The notes under the pieces are model-generated. The model was given only the letters and a program-made list of their open reading frames with translations. It was not told the origin of the DNA and made no database searches. This document shows, piece after piece, positions 1 to 7,803 of a DNA stretch of 64,000 nucleotides (positions are counted from its first letter, which is position 1; every line of letters begins with the position of its first letter). Origin of the DNA: Parvibaculum sp002684405 (GTDB lineage Bacteria > Pseudomonadota > Alphaproteobacteria > Parvibaculales > Parvibaculaceae); contig OZ223207.1 in the NCBI GenBank assembly GCA_965140395.1, positions 310,001 to 374,000 of the forward strand, written 5' to 3'. A program made the translations under genes and the position numbers.

Positions 1-628
1 CCTCGAATTTGCCGATACGGCGGGCCACGGCGCCGGTGAAGGCGCCTTTTTCATGACCGAAGAGTTCGGATTCCAGGAGGTTTTCCGGAATGGCTGCGCA
101 ATTGACGGAGATGAAGGGTTTGTCCTTGCGGCGGGAATGGGAATGGATGTAGCGCGCCATCACTTCCTTGCCGGTTCCGCTTTCGCCGGTGATCAGGATG
201 CTGGCATCCGAGCCCGCCACCTGATCGGCAAGTTTCACCACCTGGCCCATGCGCTCATCCTTGTAGATGAGGGCGTGACCGTCATCGGACACGGCGGCGA
301 GAACGGCGGCGATGAGGTCTGCATCGGGCGGCAAGGGGATGTATTCCTTGGCGCCGGCGCGGATCGCGCTCACCGCGGCGCGCGCATCGTTTTCGATGCC
401 GCAGGCGACGACGGGCACGCAGATATGCTCTTCGGCCAGCCGGGCGATGAGGTTTTCGATGTCGAGCTTGACGTCCACCATCACGAGGTCGGCGCCACGG
501 CCGGCGCGCAGCGTCTCGAGCGCCTGGTCGATCGTATCGGTATGCGTCACCTTGGCGCCCTTCGACATGGCGATCTTGGTCGCTGTCGAGAGCTGGCCGT
601 TCAGGGTTCCTGCAATCAGAAGGCGCAT
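1..628 (-). CDS. flbD: FlbD, sigma-54-dependent flagellar transcription activator (N-terminal part, cut by window edge)
   Basis: Only the first 209 codons are inside the window; the gene runs off the left edge. Reading the minus strand from the ATG at 628 gives MRLLIAGTLNGQLS, a degenerate receiver-like domain, then the AAA+ module with Walker A GESGTGKE and the sigma-54 contact loop GAFTGA. This closely resembles Caulobacter FlbD, which activates late flagellar promoters with sigma-54 and represses early ones, usually together with FliX (known for the family). It is the last visible gene of the fliF-fliG-fliH-fliN-flbD run, 56 bases after fliN. A sigma-54-type promoter in front of fliK in the same window fits its role. 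Confidence 0.95.
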   Translation of the reverse strand, partial: MRLLIAGTLNGQLSTATKIAMSKGAKVTHTDTIDQALETLRAGRGADLVMVDVKLDIENLIARLAEEHICVPVVACGIENDARAAVSAIRAGAKEYIPLPPDADLIAAVLAAVSDDGHALIYKDERMGQVVKLADQVAGSDASILITGESGTGKEVMARYIHSHSRRKDKPFISVNCAAIPENLLESELFGHEKGAFTGAVARRIGKFE

Positions 629-684
629 CTTGGTGTACTCCGGCGTTCCAGAATTCTTGTGGTTGCGGTCAAATCGTGTGGCCG

Positions 685-1041
685 TCAGGCGAGGCCGCCC
701 TTGATGATCTCGGTCATGGTGACGCCCAGCCGGTCCTCGACGAGGACGACCTCGCCGCGCGCGACGAGACGGTCGTTCACATAGATGTCGATGGCTTCGC
801 CGACCTTGCGGTCAAGTTCGACCACCGTGCCGCGATCCAGCTTCAGGAGTTTGGAGACCTCGATGTCGGTCTTGCCGAGCACGGCGGAGACATTCACCGG
901 CACGTCGAATACGGCTTCGAGATCGTGCGCCGTACGGTGCTCCGGCGTACCTTCCTCTTCCTCTGCATCCGGTGCGACGGCCGGCAGTGCGTCGGCCTCG
1001 GTGAGGTCGGGGAGGGACATTTCATCATCCTTATCGGCCAT
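685..1041 (-). CDS. fliN: FliN, flagellar motor switch protein
   Basis: A 118-residue protein of normal FliN length. An acidic, low-complexity N-terminus (about residues 1-38) is followed by a SpoA/FliN domain with VFDVPVNVSAVLGKTDIEV and the hydrophobic core that ends in VTMTEIIKGGLA. In the family it forms the lower C-ring of the motor switch and binds FliH to dock the export ATPase; CheY-P acts on this ring. It sits between fliH and flbD on the same strand with short spacers, so it is very likely cotranscribed with them. Confidence 0.95.
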   Translation of the reverse strand: MADKDDEMSLPDLTEADALPAVAPDAEEEEGTPEHRTAHDLEAVFDVPVNVSAVLGKTDIEVSKLLKLDRGTVVELDRKVGEAIDIYVNDRLVARGEVVLVEDRLGVTMTEIIKGGLA

Positions 1042-1065
1042 GGTTCTCTCTCCTCAAAAATCTGT

Positions 1066-1800
1066 TCAGGCGCCCGGGGCGTCGCCATGGGGCGCGCTTT
1101 GGGCTTCGCCGGTCGACGCTGCGGGCTCGGGCATTTCGAGCGCGTTCGTCTCGGCAGGTTTGGGGGCGATCGTTTCGATGTAGCGTGCGATGGCCGTATC
1201 GATACGGGCGAGCATCGCGTCATAATCCCGGGTGACGCCGCCATCGGCCCATTCGACCGTGCAGTCGCCTTCTTCCATGCCGGGCTCGCCCAGCAGAATG
1301 ATCCGTCCGCTCATGCCGCGTTCCATCGCCATGCGGTCGACGGTTTCCTTCATGCGATCCATCATGGATGGCGCGATGCGAAGCAGAATGTGCGGCTCGC
1401 GGTTGAGGTGCGACAGGCATTCCTGCAGCACCGCCTCGATCTCCGTTTCGGGGCGCGCGCCGATGGAAGCGGATGCCAGGCGCTTTGCCGTCTCGTGGGC
1501 AAGCTTCACGGCGTCGGTTTTTAGCTCGCCCGACATGGCGTCGAGTGAGGACAGGATCGAGGCCGCGCTCTCGGTGAGCTTGGTGAGCGTGGCGGTGATG
1601 TTCTCATCAGCCCTGGCGGCGGTGTCCTGTTGTCCCTCGGCAAAACCCTGGGCATAGCCTTCCGCGCGCGCGGCGGCGATGTCCGCCTCGGTATAGGCAC
1701 GCGGCGCCTCATCCGCAGGGCGGGGCTCGACAGATTGCCCGGCGGAGGCCGGGGCCTCGCCGAACTGTCTGTCGAATGTGAATTTGACCGCCTGTTTCAT
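1066..1800 (-). CDS. fliH: FliH, flagellar export apparatus stator
   Basis: A 244-residue protein. After a Pro/Glu-rich N-terminus it has an Ala/Glu-rich stretch (ARAEGYAQGFAEGQQ, about residues 44-60) with the small-x3-small helix packing typical of FliH, then the conserved C-terminal domain (about residues 100-205) that includes the acidic segment before GGVTRDYDAMLARID. FliH is the peripheral stalk that restrains the FliI ATPase and links it to FliN. The assignment rests on this architecture and on its place between fliG and fliN; FliH sequences diverge strongly, so position carries much of the weight. Confidence 0.9.
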   Translation of the reverse strand: MKQAVKFTFDRQFGEAPASAGQSVEPRPADEAPRAYTEADIAAARAEGYAQGFAEGQQDTAARADENITATLTKLTESAASILSSLDAMSGELKTDAVKLAHETAKRLASASIGARPETEIEAVLQECLSHLNREPHILLRIAPSMMDRMKETVDRMAMERGMSGRIILLGEPGMEEGDCTVEWADGGVTRDYDAMLARIDTAIARYIETIAPKPAETNALEMPEPAASTGEAQSAPHGDAPGA

Positions 1801-1849
1801 GGGTTTCGTGTTGCTCTATGTGTTCCGGTGTGTGCCTGCAAAAAACCGA

Positions 1850-2878
1850 TCAGTAGATCAGCTCGTTTTCCTCACTGTCGGTCGCCAGCATGATTTCGCC
1901 CTTGTTGGCGAGATCCTTTGCGATGTTGACCATGGTGGTCTGCGCTTCATCGACATCCTTGAGGCGGACGGGGCCCATCAGGTTCATGTCTTCGCGCAGG
2001 ATCTTGGCGGCGCGTTCGGACATGTTGGCGAAGAAGAGGTCGCGCAGCGTGTCGGACGATCCCTTGAGCGCGATGCCGAGCTTGTTCTTGTCCACGGCAC
2101 GAAGGAGCGTCTGGATGCCGCCCGGATCGAGCTTGCCGAGGTCCTCGAAGGTGAACATCAGCGCCTTGATCTTCTCGGCGCTGGGCGCGGCGCGCTCTTC
2201 CAGCATGGCGAGGAAGCGGGTTTCGGTCTGGCGGTCGAAATTGTTGAAGATTTCGGCCATCAGCTCATGGGAGTCGCGGCGGTTGGTGCGCGACAGGTTC
2301 GACATGAACTCCGAACGCAGCGTCTTTTCGACCTTGTCGAGGATTTCCTTCTGTACCGATTCCATGCGCAGCATGCGGGTGACGACTTCGAGAGCGAAAT
2401 CTTCCGGCAGGCAGGTCAGCACGCGCGCGGCATGCTCGGTGCGGATTTTCGAGAGGACGACGGCGACGGTCTGCGGATATTCGTTCTTCAGATAGCTGGC
2501 GAGCACGGTCTCGTGCACATTGCCGAGCTTTTCCCACATGGTGCGGCCTGCCGGGCCGCGGATTTCATCCATGACGTTGGTGACGCGTTCTTCGGGCAGG
2601 AATTTCAACAGCAGGCGTTCGGTTGATTCATACGAACCCACCAGCGCCCCCGTGCCAGAGATCTTGGAGGCGAATTCGACCAGCAGCTTCTCGACGTGAT
2701 TGGCCTGAATGGTGCCCAGTGTGGACATGGTGGTGGAGAGTTCGCGAATTTCATCGTCGTCGAACATCTCCCACAGGGAGGCTGCGTCTTCCGCGCCCAG
2801 GGCGAGCATGAAGATCGCGGCCTTCTGGGCGCCGGTCAGCTGCTTTTCTTCCTTGATCTTTGCGACGGTCGTGGCCAT
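1850..2878 (-). CDS. fliG: FliG, flagellar motor switch protein
   Basis: A 342-residue FliG of standard length. The N-terminal domain (LTGAQKAAIFMLALG) binds FliF, the middle domain carries the armadillo-like helices, and the C-terminal domain (about residues 240-330, MFTFEDLGKLDPGGIQTLLR and RAAKILREDM) contains the charged helix that meets the MotA stator. It produces torque at the cytoplasmic face of the basal body. It follows fliF by 11 bases on the same strand and is followed by fliH, the usual alphaproteobacterial order. Confidence 0.97.
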   Translation of the reverse strand: MATTVAKIKEEKQLTGAQKAAIFMLALGAEDAASLWEMFDDDEIRELSTTMSTLGTIQANHVEKLLVEFASKISGTGALVGSYESTERLLLKFLPEERVTNVMDEIRGPAGRTMWEKLGNVHETVLASYLKNEYPQTVAVVLSKIRTEHAARVLTCLPEDFALEVVTRMLRMESVQKEILDKVEKTLRSEFMSNLSRTNRRDSHELMAEIFNNFDRQTETRFLAMLEERAAPSAEKIKALMFTFEDLGKLDPGGIQTLLRAVDKNKLGIALKGSSDTLRDLFFANMSERAAKILREDMNLMGPVRLKDVDEAQTTMVNIAKDLANKGEIMLATDSEENELIY

Positions 2879-2890
2879 TCAGCCTACTCC

Positions 2891-4579
2891 TCAAGCGGGT
2901 TCGTGCAGCCAGGTACGCAGGATCGAGAGCGATTCATCCGGGTGGTTGTTCACCAGTTCGCCGATCTTGCGTACGGAGGATTGCTTGACCTTGCCCGCGA
3001 CCTGGGCAATGTCGATCATCATGTCTTCGGTAAGGTGCTCGTTGCCCTCGAACGAAACGTTCTCGCCTTCGCCGGTCGGGCCGGCAATGGCGGCCACCGG
3101 CGCTTCCGTGCCGTCGGCAAGTGCGAGCTGCGCGTCGGCCGAAGAGGGAGCGACCTTCACAAATCCCAGGCGTGCAATCAGCGGGCGAAGCACGAAGAAC
3201 ATGGCGACCAGGGCCAGCAATGCGATCATTGCCATTTCGCCGATGCGCATCAGGTCGGCCTTGCTCAGCCCCCACATGCCGCCTTCCGGCGCCGGTGCGG
3301 CGGCCGAAGCGGCCTCGACCGTTTTCGGCGCGGCGAATTGCAGGTTCACGACTTCGACCTTGTCGCCGCGCTTCTCGTCGAAGCCGATGGCGGATTTCAC
3401 CAGCGTGGCAATCTTGGCCAGCTCTTCCGGGGAGCGCGGCTGATAGGTCCTTGTGCCGTCGGCAGCGGTCGTATAGGTGCCGTCGACCAGAACGGCGACG
3501 GAAACACGTTCAACGCGGCCGGGCTCTTTCGTCTCGGTGCGCTGCGTCCGCGAAATCTCGTAATTGACGGTTTCCTCGGTGCGGTTCGCGGCGTCTCGCG
3601 AGGTGGCACCGTCGCCGGCGCCCGCCTGGTTGGCGTTCGGCAGGTTGTTGCCGACGGTGACGCCATCATTCTGTTTGCCGTTCTGGCTGGAGGAGGTGTC
3701 CTCCACCGTCTGGGTGGAGCGAACGACCTGGCCGTCGGGATCGTAGAGGTCGGAGGTCTTGACCACGCGCGTCATGTCCATCTGCGCGGTGACTTCTACA
3801 CGCGCGCCACCGGCGCCGACGACACGGCCGACGATGTTTTCGACATGGCCGCGCAAGCGGCGCTCATAGGCGATGCGGCGTTCTTCCGCCGTCGCGGTGA
3901 TCATGGCCTGCCCGTCGTCGCCCATGCCGGTCGCGAGCAAAGTGCCGCGCTCATCGACGATGGAGACATGGCCGGGCGTCAGTCCTTCCACGGCGGAGGA
4001 AACGAGATACTGGATCGACTTCACCTGCTGGCCGGAAAGGGCACGGGTGGCGAGTTTCAAAACGATGGAGGCGGTCGGGTCGCGCTTGTCGCGGGAAAAG
4101 AGTTCGCGTTCCGGCAGCACGAGGTGAACGCGTGCGCTGGAAATACCGTCGATCGAGGCGATGGTGCGCGCCAGCTCGCCTTCGAGCGCGCGCAAATGGT
4201 TGATGTTCTGAATGAAGCTGGTCGTGCCGAGCGCGTCGGCATTGTCGAAGATTTCGTATCCGACCGTGCCGCCCGCGGGCAGGCCTTTTTCGGCCAGTTG
4301 CATGCGCAGGCGGAGGACCTGGCTTTCCGGTACGTAGATTTTCGTGCCATCGCCCTTCAGCGCGTAGTCGACCTTCATCTGGTCGAGGGCTTCGACCATC
4401 TTGGAGGCGTCGCTGACATTGACGTCGGAAAAAAGAAGAGCCTTGGGCTCACCGGAATAGTTGGCGGCAATGACGGCAAAGAAGCCGAACAGAATTGCAC
4501 CGACCACACCGAGGACGGCAAGACGCACCGGTCCAAGAGACTTTACGAGATTCTGGAGATTGCTCAAAACCCACCCCAT
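2891..4579 (-). CDS. fliF: FliF, flagellar MS-ring protein
   Basis: A 562-residue FliF. A first membrane helix near residues 18-38 (VRLAVLGVVGAILFGFFAVI) is followed by periplasmic ring-building motifs of the YscJ/FliF fold (ALLFSDVNVSDASKMVEALD and RALEGELARTI). A low-complexity loop holds Thr/Gln/Asn-rich sequence, and a second membrane helix (MIALLALVAMFFVLRPLIA) precedes the cytoplasmic tail that binds FliG. FliF is the first structure assembled in the flagellum. It heads the fliF-flbD run. A CtrA-like box lies about 170 bases upstream; no convincing sigma-54 promoter was found there, as expected for an early flagellar operon. Confidence 0.97.
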   Translation of the reverse strand: MGWVLSNLQNLVKSLGPVRLAVLGVVGAILFGFFAVIAANYSGEPKALLFSDVNVSDASKMVEALDQMKVDYALKGDGTKIYVPESQVLRLRMQLAEKGLPAGGTVGYEIFDNADALGTTSFIQNINHLRALEGELARTIASIDGISSARVHLVLPERELFSRDKRDPTASIVLKLATRALSGQQVKSIQYLVSSAVEGLTPGHVSIVDERGTLLATGMGDDGQAMITATAEERRIAYERRLRGHVENIVGRVVGAGGARVEVTAQMDMTRVVKTSDLYDPDGQVVRSTQTVEDTSSSQNGKQNDGVTVGNNLPNANQAGAGDGATSRDAANRTEETVNYEISRTQRTETKEPGRVERVSVAVLVDGTYTTAADGTRTYQPRSPEELAKIATLVKSAIGFDEKRGDKVEVVNLQFAAPKTVEAASAAAPAPEGGMWGLSKADLMRIGEMAMIALLALVAMFFVLRPLIARLGFVKVAPSSADAQLALADGTEAPVAAIAGPTGEGENVSFEGNEHLTEDMMIDIAQVAGKVKQSSVRKIGELVNNHPDESLSILRTWLHEPA

Positions 4580-4746
4580 TTGTCAGCATCCGGAAATCTT
4601 CCGCAATTCTCGGGAAGCCCTCCTTCGCCAGACACAAGACGGACTGCAATTCCTTTGCGCCCTTCAGTCCGCACCCCCGAGTTGCCCAACTCGTTGCCCA
4701 GGCGCGGTCTGCCTTTGTCAGTAGGCAATTTTTACCGGGCACCCTC

Positions 4747-4761
4747 TAAACAGATGTTTAA
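4747..4761. promoter_or_regulatory. CtrA-like binding site upstream of fliF
   Basis: Reads TAAA-N7-TTAA on the plus strand, one mismatch from the CtrA consensus TTAA-N7-TTAA. It lies between the sciP terminator and fliF, about 170 bases before the fliF start. Early flagellar operons of Caulobacter-like bacteria are controlled by CtrA, and sciP, a CtrA partner, is the neighbour. One mismatch in a short AT motif can arise by chance. Confidence 0.45.
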
Positions 4762-4799
4762 CGCACACGGCAAAATTTGCCGGGCCGGGGAAAGCGCAC

Positions 4800-4830
4800 A
4801 AAAAAAACGCCGGCGGATGATCGCCGGCGC
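4800..4830 (-). terminator. Rho-independent terminator after sciP
   Basis: Two copies of the self-complementary CGCCGGCG (4808-4815 and 4822-4829) form an 8-bp GC stem with a six-base loop. On the minus strand the stem is followed by a run of at least seven T. It lies about 35 bases past the sciP stop and separates sciP from the fliF operon. Confidence 0.85.
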
Positions 4831-4863
4831 TTCTTGGCAGCACGTACGCTGTACGGAAAAAGC

Positions 4864-5139
4864 CTACTGCCTGTATTGCTGGACGCGGGTTGCGCGCAGG
4901 CCTGCCAGACCATGACGTTCGATGGAGCGCTGCCAGCTCAGAAATTCCTCCACCGTCAGCGTGTAGCGCCGGCAGGCTTCGTCCAGACTGATGAGGCCGC
5001 CACGCACCGCGGCTACCACTTCGGCCTTGCGTCGAATGACCCAGCGCTTCGTGTCCGGGGGCGGCAGATCGGCGATCGTGAGCGGGCTCCCGTCGGGGCC
5101 GATCACGTAATTCACCTTGGTTGCGTGCTGTTCACTCAT
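4864..5139 (-). CDS. sciP: SciP (DUF1153), CtrA-interacting transcription regulator
   Basis: A 91-residue protein spanning the whole DUF1153 family: NYVIGPDGSPLTIADLPPP, then the helix-turn-helix segment KAEVVAAVRGGLISLDEACRR and the C-terminal ATRVQQYR. In Caulobacter SciP binds CtrA on DNA and blocks RNA polymerase recruitment at CtrA-activated promoters, closing the CtrA circuit in swarmer cells (known for the family). Here it stands alone between fliF and flgD with its own terminator, and a near-perfect CtrA box 52 bases upstream suggests that CtrA controls its inhibitor. Confidence 0.95.
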   Translation of the reverse strand: MSEQHATKVNYVIGPDGSPLTIADLPPPDTKRWVIRRKAEVVAAVRGGLISLDEACRRYTLTVEEFLSWQRSIERHGLAGLRATRVQQYRQ

Positions 5140-5190
5140 GTCACCCGGATCTCCATGCTCGAAACGTGAACACAGATTAGCGCCACGGCT

Positions 5191-5205
5191 TTAAAAAACG
5201 CCTAA
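5191..5205. promoter_or_regulatory. CtrA-like binding site upstream of sciP
   Basis: On the minus strand this reads TTAG-GCGTTTT-TTAA, a TTAA-N7-TTAA CtrA box with one mismatch and exact spacing. It ends 52 bases before the sciP start, a normal distance for a CtrA-activated promoter. CtrA activation of sciP is established in Caulobacter; here it is inferred from the motif. Confidence 0.6.
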
Positions 5206-5276
5206 GCTCGAGAGTAAAAAATCCTCAAAATCAAGGAGTTAGTTGTTCCAAGGCGGGACATGAAGAGAGTGAATTC

Positions 5277-5954
5277 TTAACTTCCGGCCGCTTTTGGCTC
5301 GGCGATGCCGGTGATTTCGGAATATCGGATCTGGGCGCCGTTGATCGTCAGCAGCGGATCGGTGGTGCTCATGTCGATCGCGGTAACGATCCCCTTGGTC
5401 TTTGTATCGGCGGCCACGGCGTTGCCGTCGGCGTCATTGGCCGTCACTTTCAGGAAATAGGAGCCGTCCGGATAGCTGGAGCCGTCGCTGCCGGTGCCAT
5501 CCCAGGCGAATTCGTTGGAGCCCTCCTTGCCCTCCATCTCCTCGCTGTAGACGGTGGCGCCTTGCCCGTTCACCACGGAGACCGTGGTGCTCGGCGCGTC
5601 GGCGGCGAGGTCGAAGCTCCAGTCCGCCTGGCCGTTCTTGAGCAGGGAAGCCGTACCGGACCCCTCCACCTGCTTGCCGAGCAGCGACACGGCGGTATTC
5701 GCATTGGCGATCGAGTTCGTGGTGATGAGTGTTTCCAGGTTCCTGTTGGTCTGGATCTGCTGTTCCACGCTCGACATCTGCACCAGTTGCTGGGTGAACT
5801 GGTTGCTGTCCATCGGGTTGGTGGGATCCTGATTCTGCATCTGGGTGATCAGCATCTTCAGAAAGGCGTCGAAATTCGCATTGAGCGCCGTGGAGGCGGA
5901 ACTCGACTGCGAATTGGTCGAGGACTGAAGCGAGCTGATGGTTGCGATATCCAT
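5277..5954 (-). CDS. flgD: FlgD, flagellar hook assembly scaffold
   Basis: A 225-residue FlgD. The conserved N-terminal block is clear (FDAFLKMLITQMQNQDPTNP followed by FTQQLVQMSSVEQQ), then the Tudor/FnIII-like hook-cap core with GQGATVYSEEMEGKEG and WDGTGSDGSSYPDGSYFLKV. It is exported through the flagellar secretion system and caps the growing hook until FlgE has polymerised. It lies 12 bases after fliK on the same strand, so the two are surely cotranscribed, probably from the sigma-54 promoter upstream of fliK. Confidence 0.96.
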   Translation of the reverse strand: MDIATISSLQSSTNSQSSSASTALNANFDAFLKMLITQMQNQDPTNPMDSNQFTQQLVQMSSVEQQIQTNRNLETLITTNSIANANTAVSLLGKQVEGSGTASLLKNGQADWSFDLAADAPSTTVSVVNGQGATVYSEEMEGKEGSNEFAWDGTGSDGSSYPDGSYFLKVTANDADGNAVAADTKTKGIVTAIDMSTTDPLLTINGAQIRYSEITGIAEPKAAGS

Positions 5955-5966
5955 GGGAACGGATCC

Positions 5967-7559
5967 TTAGATGCGGATGTCCACGCCGCCATTGGCAGCG
6001 ATGTTGACGTTGTAGACGGGCGCCGGGGCGAGATCTTCGCTGCCGTCGGTGGCTCCGGCGCCGCCCGCGGTTCCGCTATTGCCATTGCCGGCAAAGGCGC
6101 CCCCGCCGTCGGGGTTCTGGTCGCGCAGGGAGAAGCTCAAGGAGCTGTTGTCGGTATCGAGACCGGCATTCTGCAATGCTTGCTGGAGCGCGCGCTGGTC
6201 GCGCTGCAGAAGGTCGAGCGTGTCCTGCTTGTCGGCCATCATGTGCGCCGAAACATGGCCGTCCTTGTGGACTTCCATCTTCACGTCGATCCGGCCCATT
6301 TCAGGCGGATCGAGGCGGATTTCGAAGCGATCCACACCTTTGTTGAGGTTGCGCGCCATCTGGATGGCAAGCGCGGAGGCGGGAAGCTGGGTCGGTTGCG
6401 TCTGGCCGGGCAGGGTGCCGATGCGAACGGTGGGCGAGGCGCCGTTGCCGCGCGCACCCGATGCGGGCACGCCGGTCAGAAGGTCGTTATTCGCCGAATT
6501 GCCGTTGGAAGAGGTTCCCTGGGCCTGCTGCGGCGCGGCGGCGGGCTCGGCCCTGGGTGAGGCCGCCGTCTTGGCGTGTTCATGACCGGTCTGTCCGGGC
6601 GCGGCATTGGCCGTCGGCTGGGTCTTGGCGGCGTCGCTCTTGGCCTCCGCGAGTTTCTGGGCTGCTTCGTGTCCGAGGCCTTTCTTGCCCTTCTCCGAGA
6701 TCGCCAGATCGTCCTTGCCGTCGCCCGTCGCGGCCTTGCCGGTTGCCTGTGTTTCGGCATTGGCGAGGGCCTGGGCTGTCGCCTTGTCGGCCGCTTTATC
6801 GGCAGGCTTGCCTTCCGCCGTCTTGCCGTCGGTCGATGCTTCTGCGGCCTTGTCCCCGGTGGCGTCGCCCTTTTGCGGCGTTGCGTCGGCGGACCCGGTC
6901 TTGCCGGCGGCCTGCAAGGCAGCTTTCTTTTCTTCCGGGGTCAGCGGGGCCGCGGCCTTGCCGTCTGCGGCAACTGCCTTGTCCGCAGTGTCGCCCTTGG
7001 GCGTCGCTGTCTTTTCAAGCGGGGCCTGCGGATCGACGGCGGCGGCCTGCACCGCGGGATCGTGCTGTTTTTCGTCCTTGTCGTCGGCCTTCTGGTCGTC
7101 ATCGCCGGATTTGGCGTCGGATTTGTCGGCAGATGCCGTCTTGTCGCCGTCTCCGTCGGTTTTCGTCGCGCCGGCGGTATCGGCTTTGGCGTCGGTCGCA
7201 TCGCCCTCGGCAGGGGCGGACGCATCCTGCGCATCGGCCTCGGTGCCGCCGGAGCGGGCGGATTTGTCGGTGCTGTCGCTGTTCTGCTTGCGGCGTGCCT
7301 GGTCGGCGCGGTTTTCCTCGGCTTCATCCCGGCGGGCCTGCGCGGTGTCGCGCTCCCTGCGATGGCCGGGCGCCTTGGTATGCGCTTCGTCGGCGCGCGC
7401 GCGGTCCTTCGCAGCGCGGGCCAGATGTTCGGCGAACATATCCGCGCCCGTCGACGGCGTAGCCGCCACGCGCAGGGCCTCAGGGCGCAGGGAAAGCGCT
7501 TCGCCTGTCGTGCCGCTGCGTTTCACGGAGGAATTCGCAGAGGAAGATGAATAATCCAT
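5967..7559 (-). CDS. fliK: FliK, flagellar hook-length control protein
   Basis: A 530-residue protein with a long Ala/Asp/Lys/Thr-rich, nearly repeat-like N-terminal two thirds (about residues 50-340) and the conserved Flg_hook domain near residues 395-490 (LNKGVDRFEIRLDPPEMGRI). The low-complexity part is expected to be an extended ruler, and the C-terminal domain flips FlhB substrate specificity from hook to filament export (family knowledge). The length of the disordered region varies widely between species. It is the first gene of a fliK-flgD unit. Confidence 0.92.
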   Translation of the reverse strand: MDYSSSSANSSVKRSGTTGEALSLRPEALRVAATPSTGADMFAEHLARAAKDRARADEAHTKAPGHRRERDTAQARRDEAEENRADQARRKQNSDSTDKSARSGGTEADAQDASAPAEGDATDAKADTAGATKTDGDGDKTASADKSDAKSGDDDQKADDKDEKQHDPAVQAAAVDPQAPLEKTATPKGDTADKAVAADGKAAAPLTPEEKKAALQAAGKTGSADATPQKGDATGDKAAEASTDGKTAEGKPADKAADKATAQALANAETQATGKAATGDGKDDLAISEKGKKGLGHEAAQKLAEAKSDAAKTQPTANAAPGQTGHEHAKTAASPRAEPAAAPQQAQGTSSNGNSANNDLLTGVPASGARGNGASPTVRIGTLPGQTQPTQLPASALAIQMARNLNKGVDRFEIRLDPPEMGRIDVKMEVHKDGHVSAHMMADKQDTLDLLQRDQRALQQALQNAGLDTDNSSLSFSLRDQNPDGGGAFAGNGNSGTAGGAGATDGSEDLAPAPVYNVNIAANGGVDIRI

Positions 7560-7630
7560 GGCCTGCCGGTCCCGTCATATTGCCGAGTATGGAGCGGAGA
7601 CGGCATGAGAGCCCTCCGCGCCGGTTAGGT

Positions 7631-7646
7631 AGCAAGCCCCGGGCCA
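7631..7646 (-). promoter_or_regulatory. Sigma-54-type (-24/-12) promoter for fliK-flgD
   Basis: On the minus strand the bases read TGGCCCGGGGCTTGCT. This matches TGGCACG-N4-TTGCW at the invariant GG and GC with exact spacing and one substitution in the -24 block. It ends 72 bases upstream of the fliK start. Hook genes are class III sigma-54/FlbD targets in related bacteria, and flbD is in this window. Confidence 0.75.
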
Positions 7647-7760
7647 GCGCGATTTGTCGTTGCAGTGCAGAAAATATCTTGTATTTACAAGGGCTTCGGC
7701 ATTAGTGCGCCGTCCGGCCTGTTGACGGGAGGGGCCGCTGCACCGATATTTCTGCCGGGT

Positions 7761-7783
7761 GGCGGCAGTTTTTGCCGCCTTTT
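7761..7783 (+). terminator. Hairpin plus T-run in the mnmA leader (attenuator-like)
   Basis: GGCGGCA at 7761-7767 pairs with TGCCGCC at 7773-7779, followed by TTTT. It is oriented for plus-strand transcription and lies just before the mnmA ribosome site, with no plus-strand gene upstream to terminate. It could be an attenuator or a simple insulator. Confidence 0.4.
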
Positions 7784-7803
7784 GATTTGGAGGCCCGCGC
7801 GTT

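Noticed and set aside
4580..4746. Sigma-54 promoter for fliF
   Set aside because: A GCAA/GCGC combination near 4650 looked suggestive but the invariant GG of the -24 box is missing at the right spacing. A CtrA-type promoter is more likely.
2696..4915. Long plus-strand open frame of about 739 codons opposite fliF
   Set aside because: It lies antisense to a fully convincing fliF and is a by-product of GC-rich third positions on the minus strand. Its predicted protein is low-complexity and matches no family.
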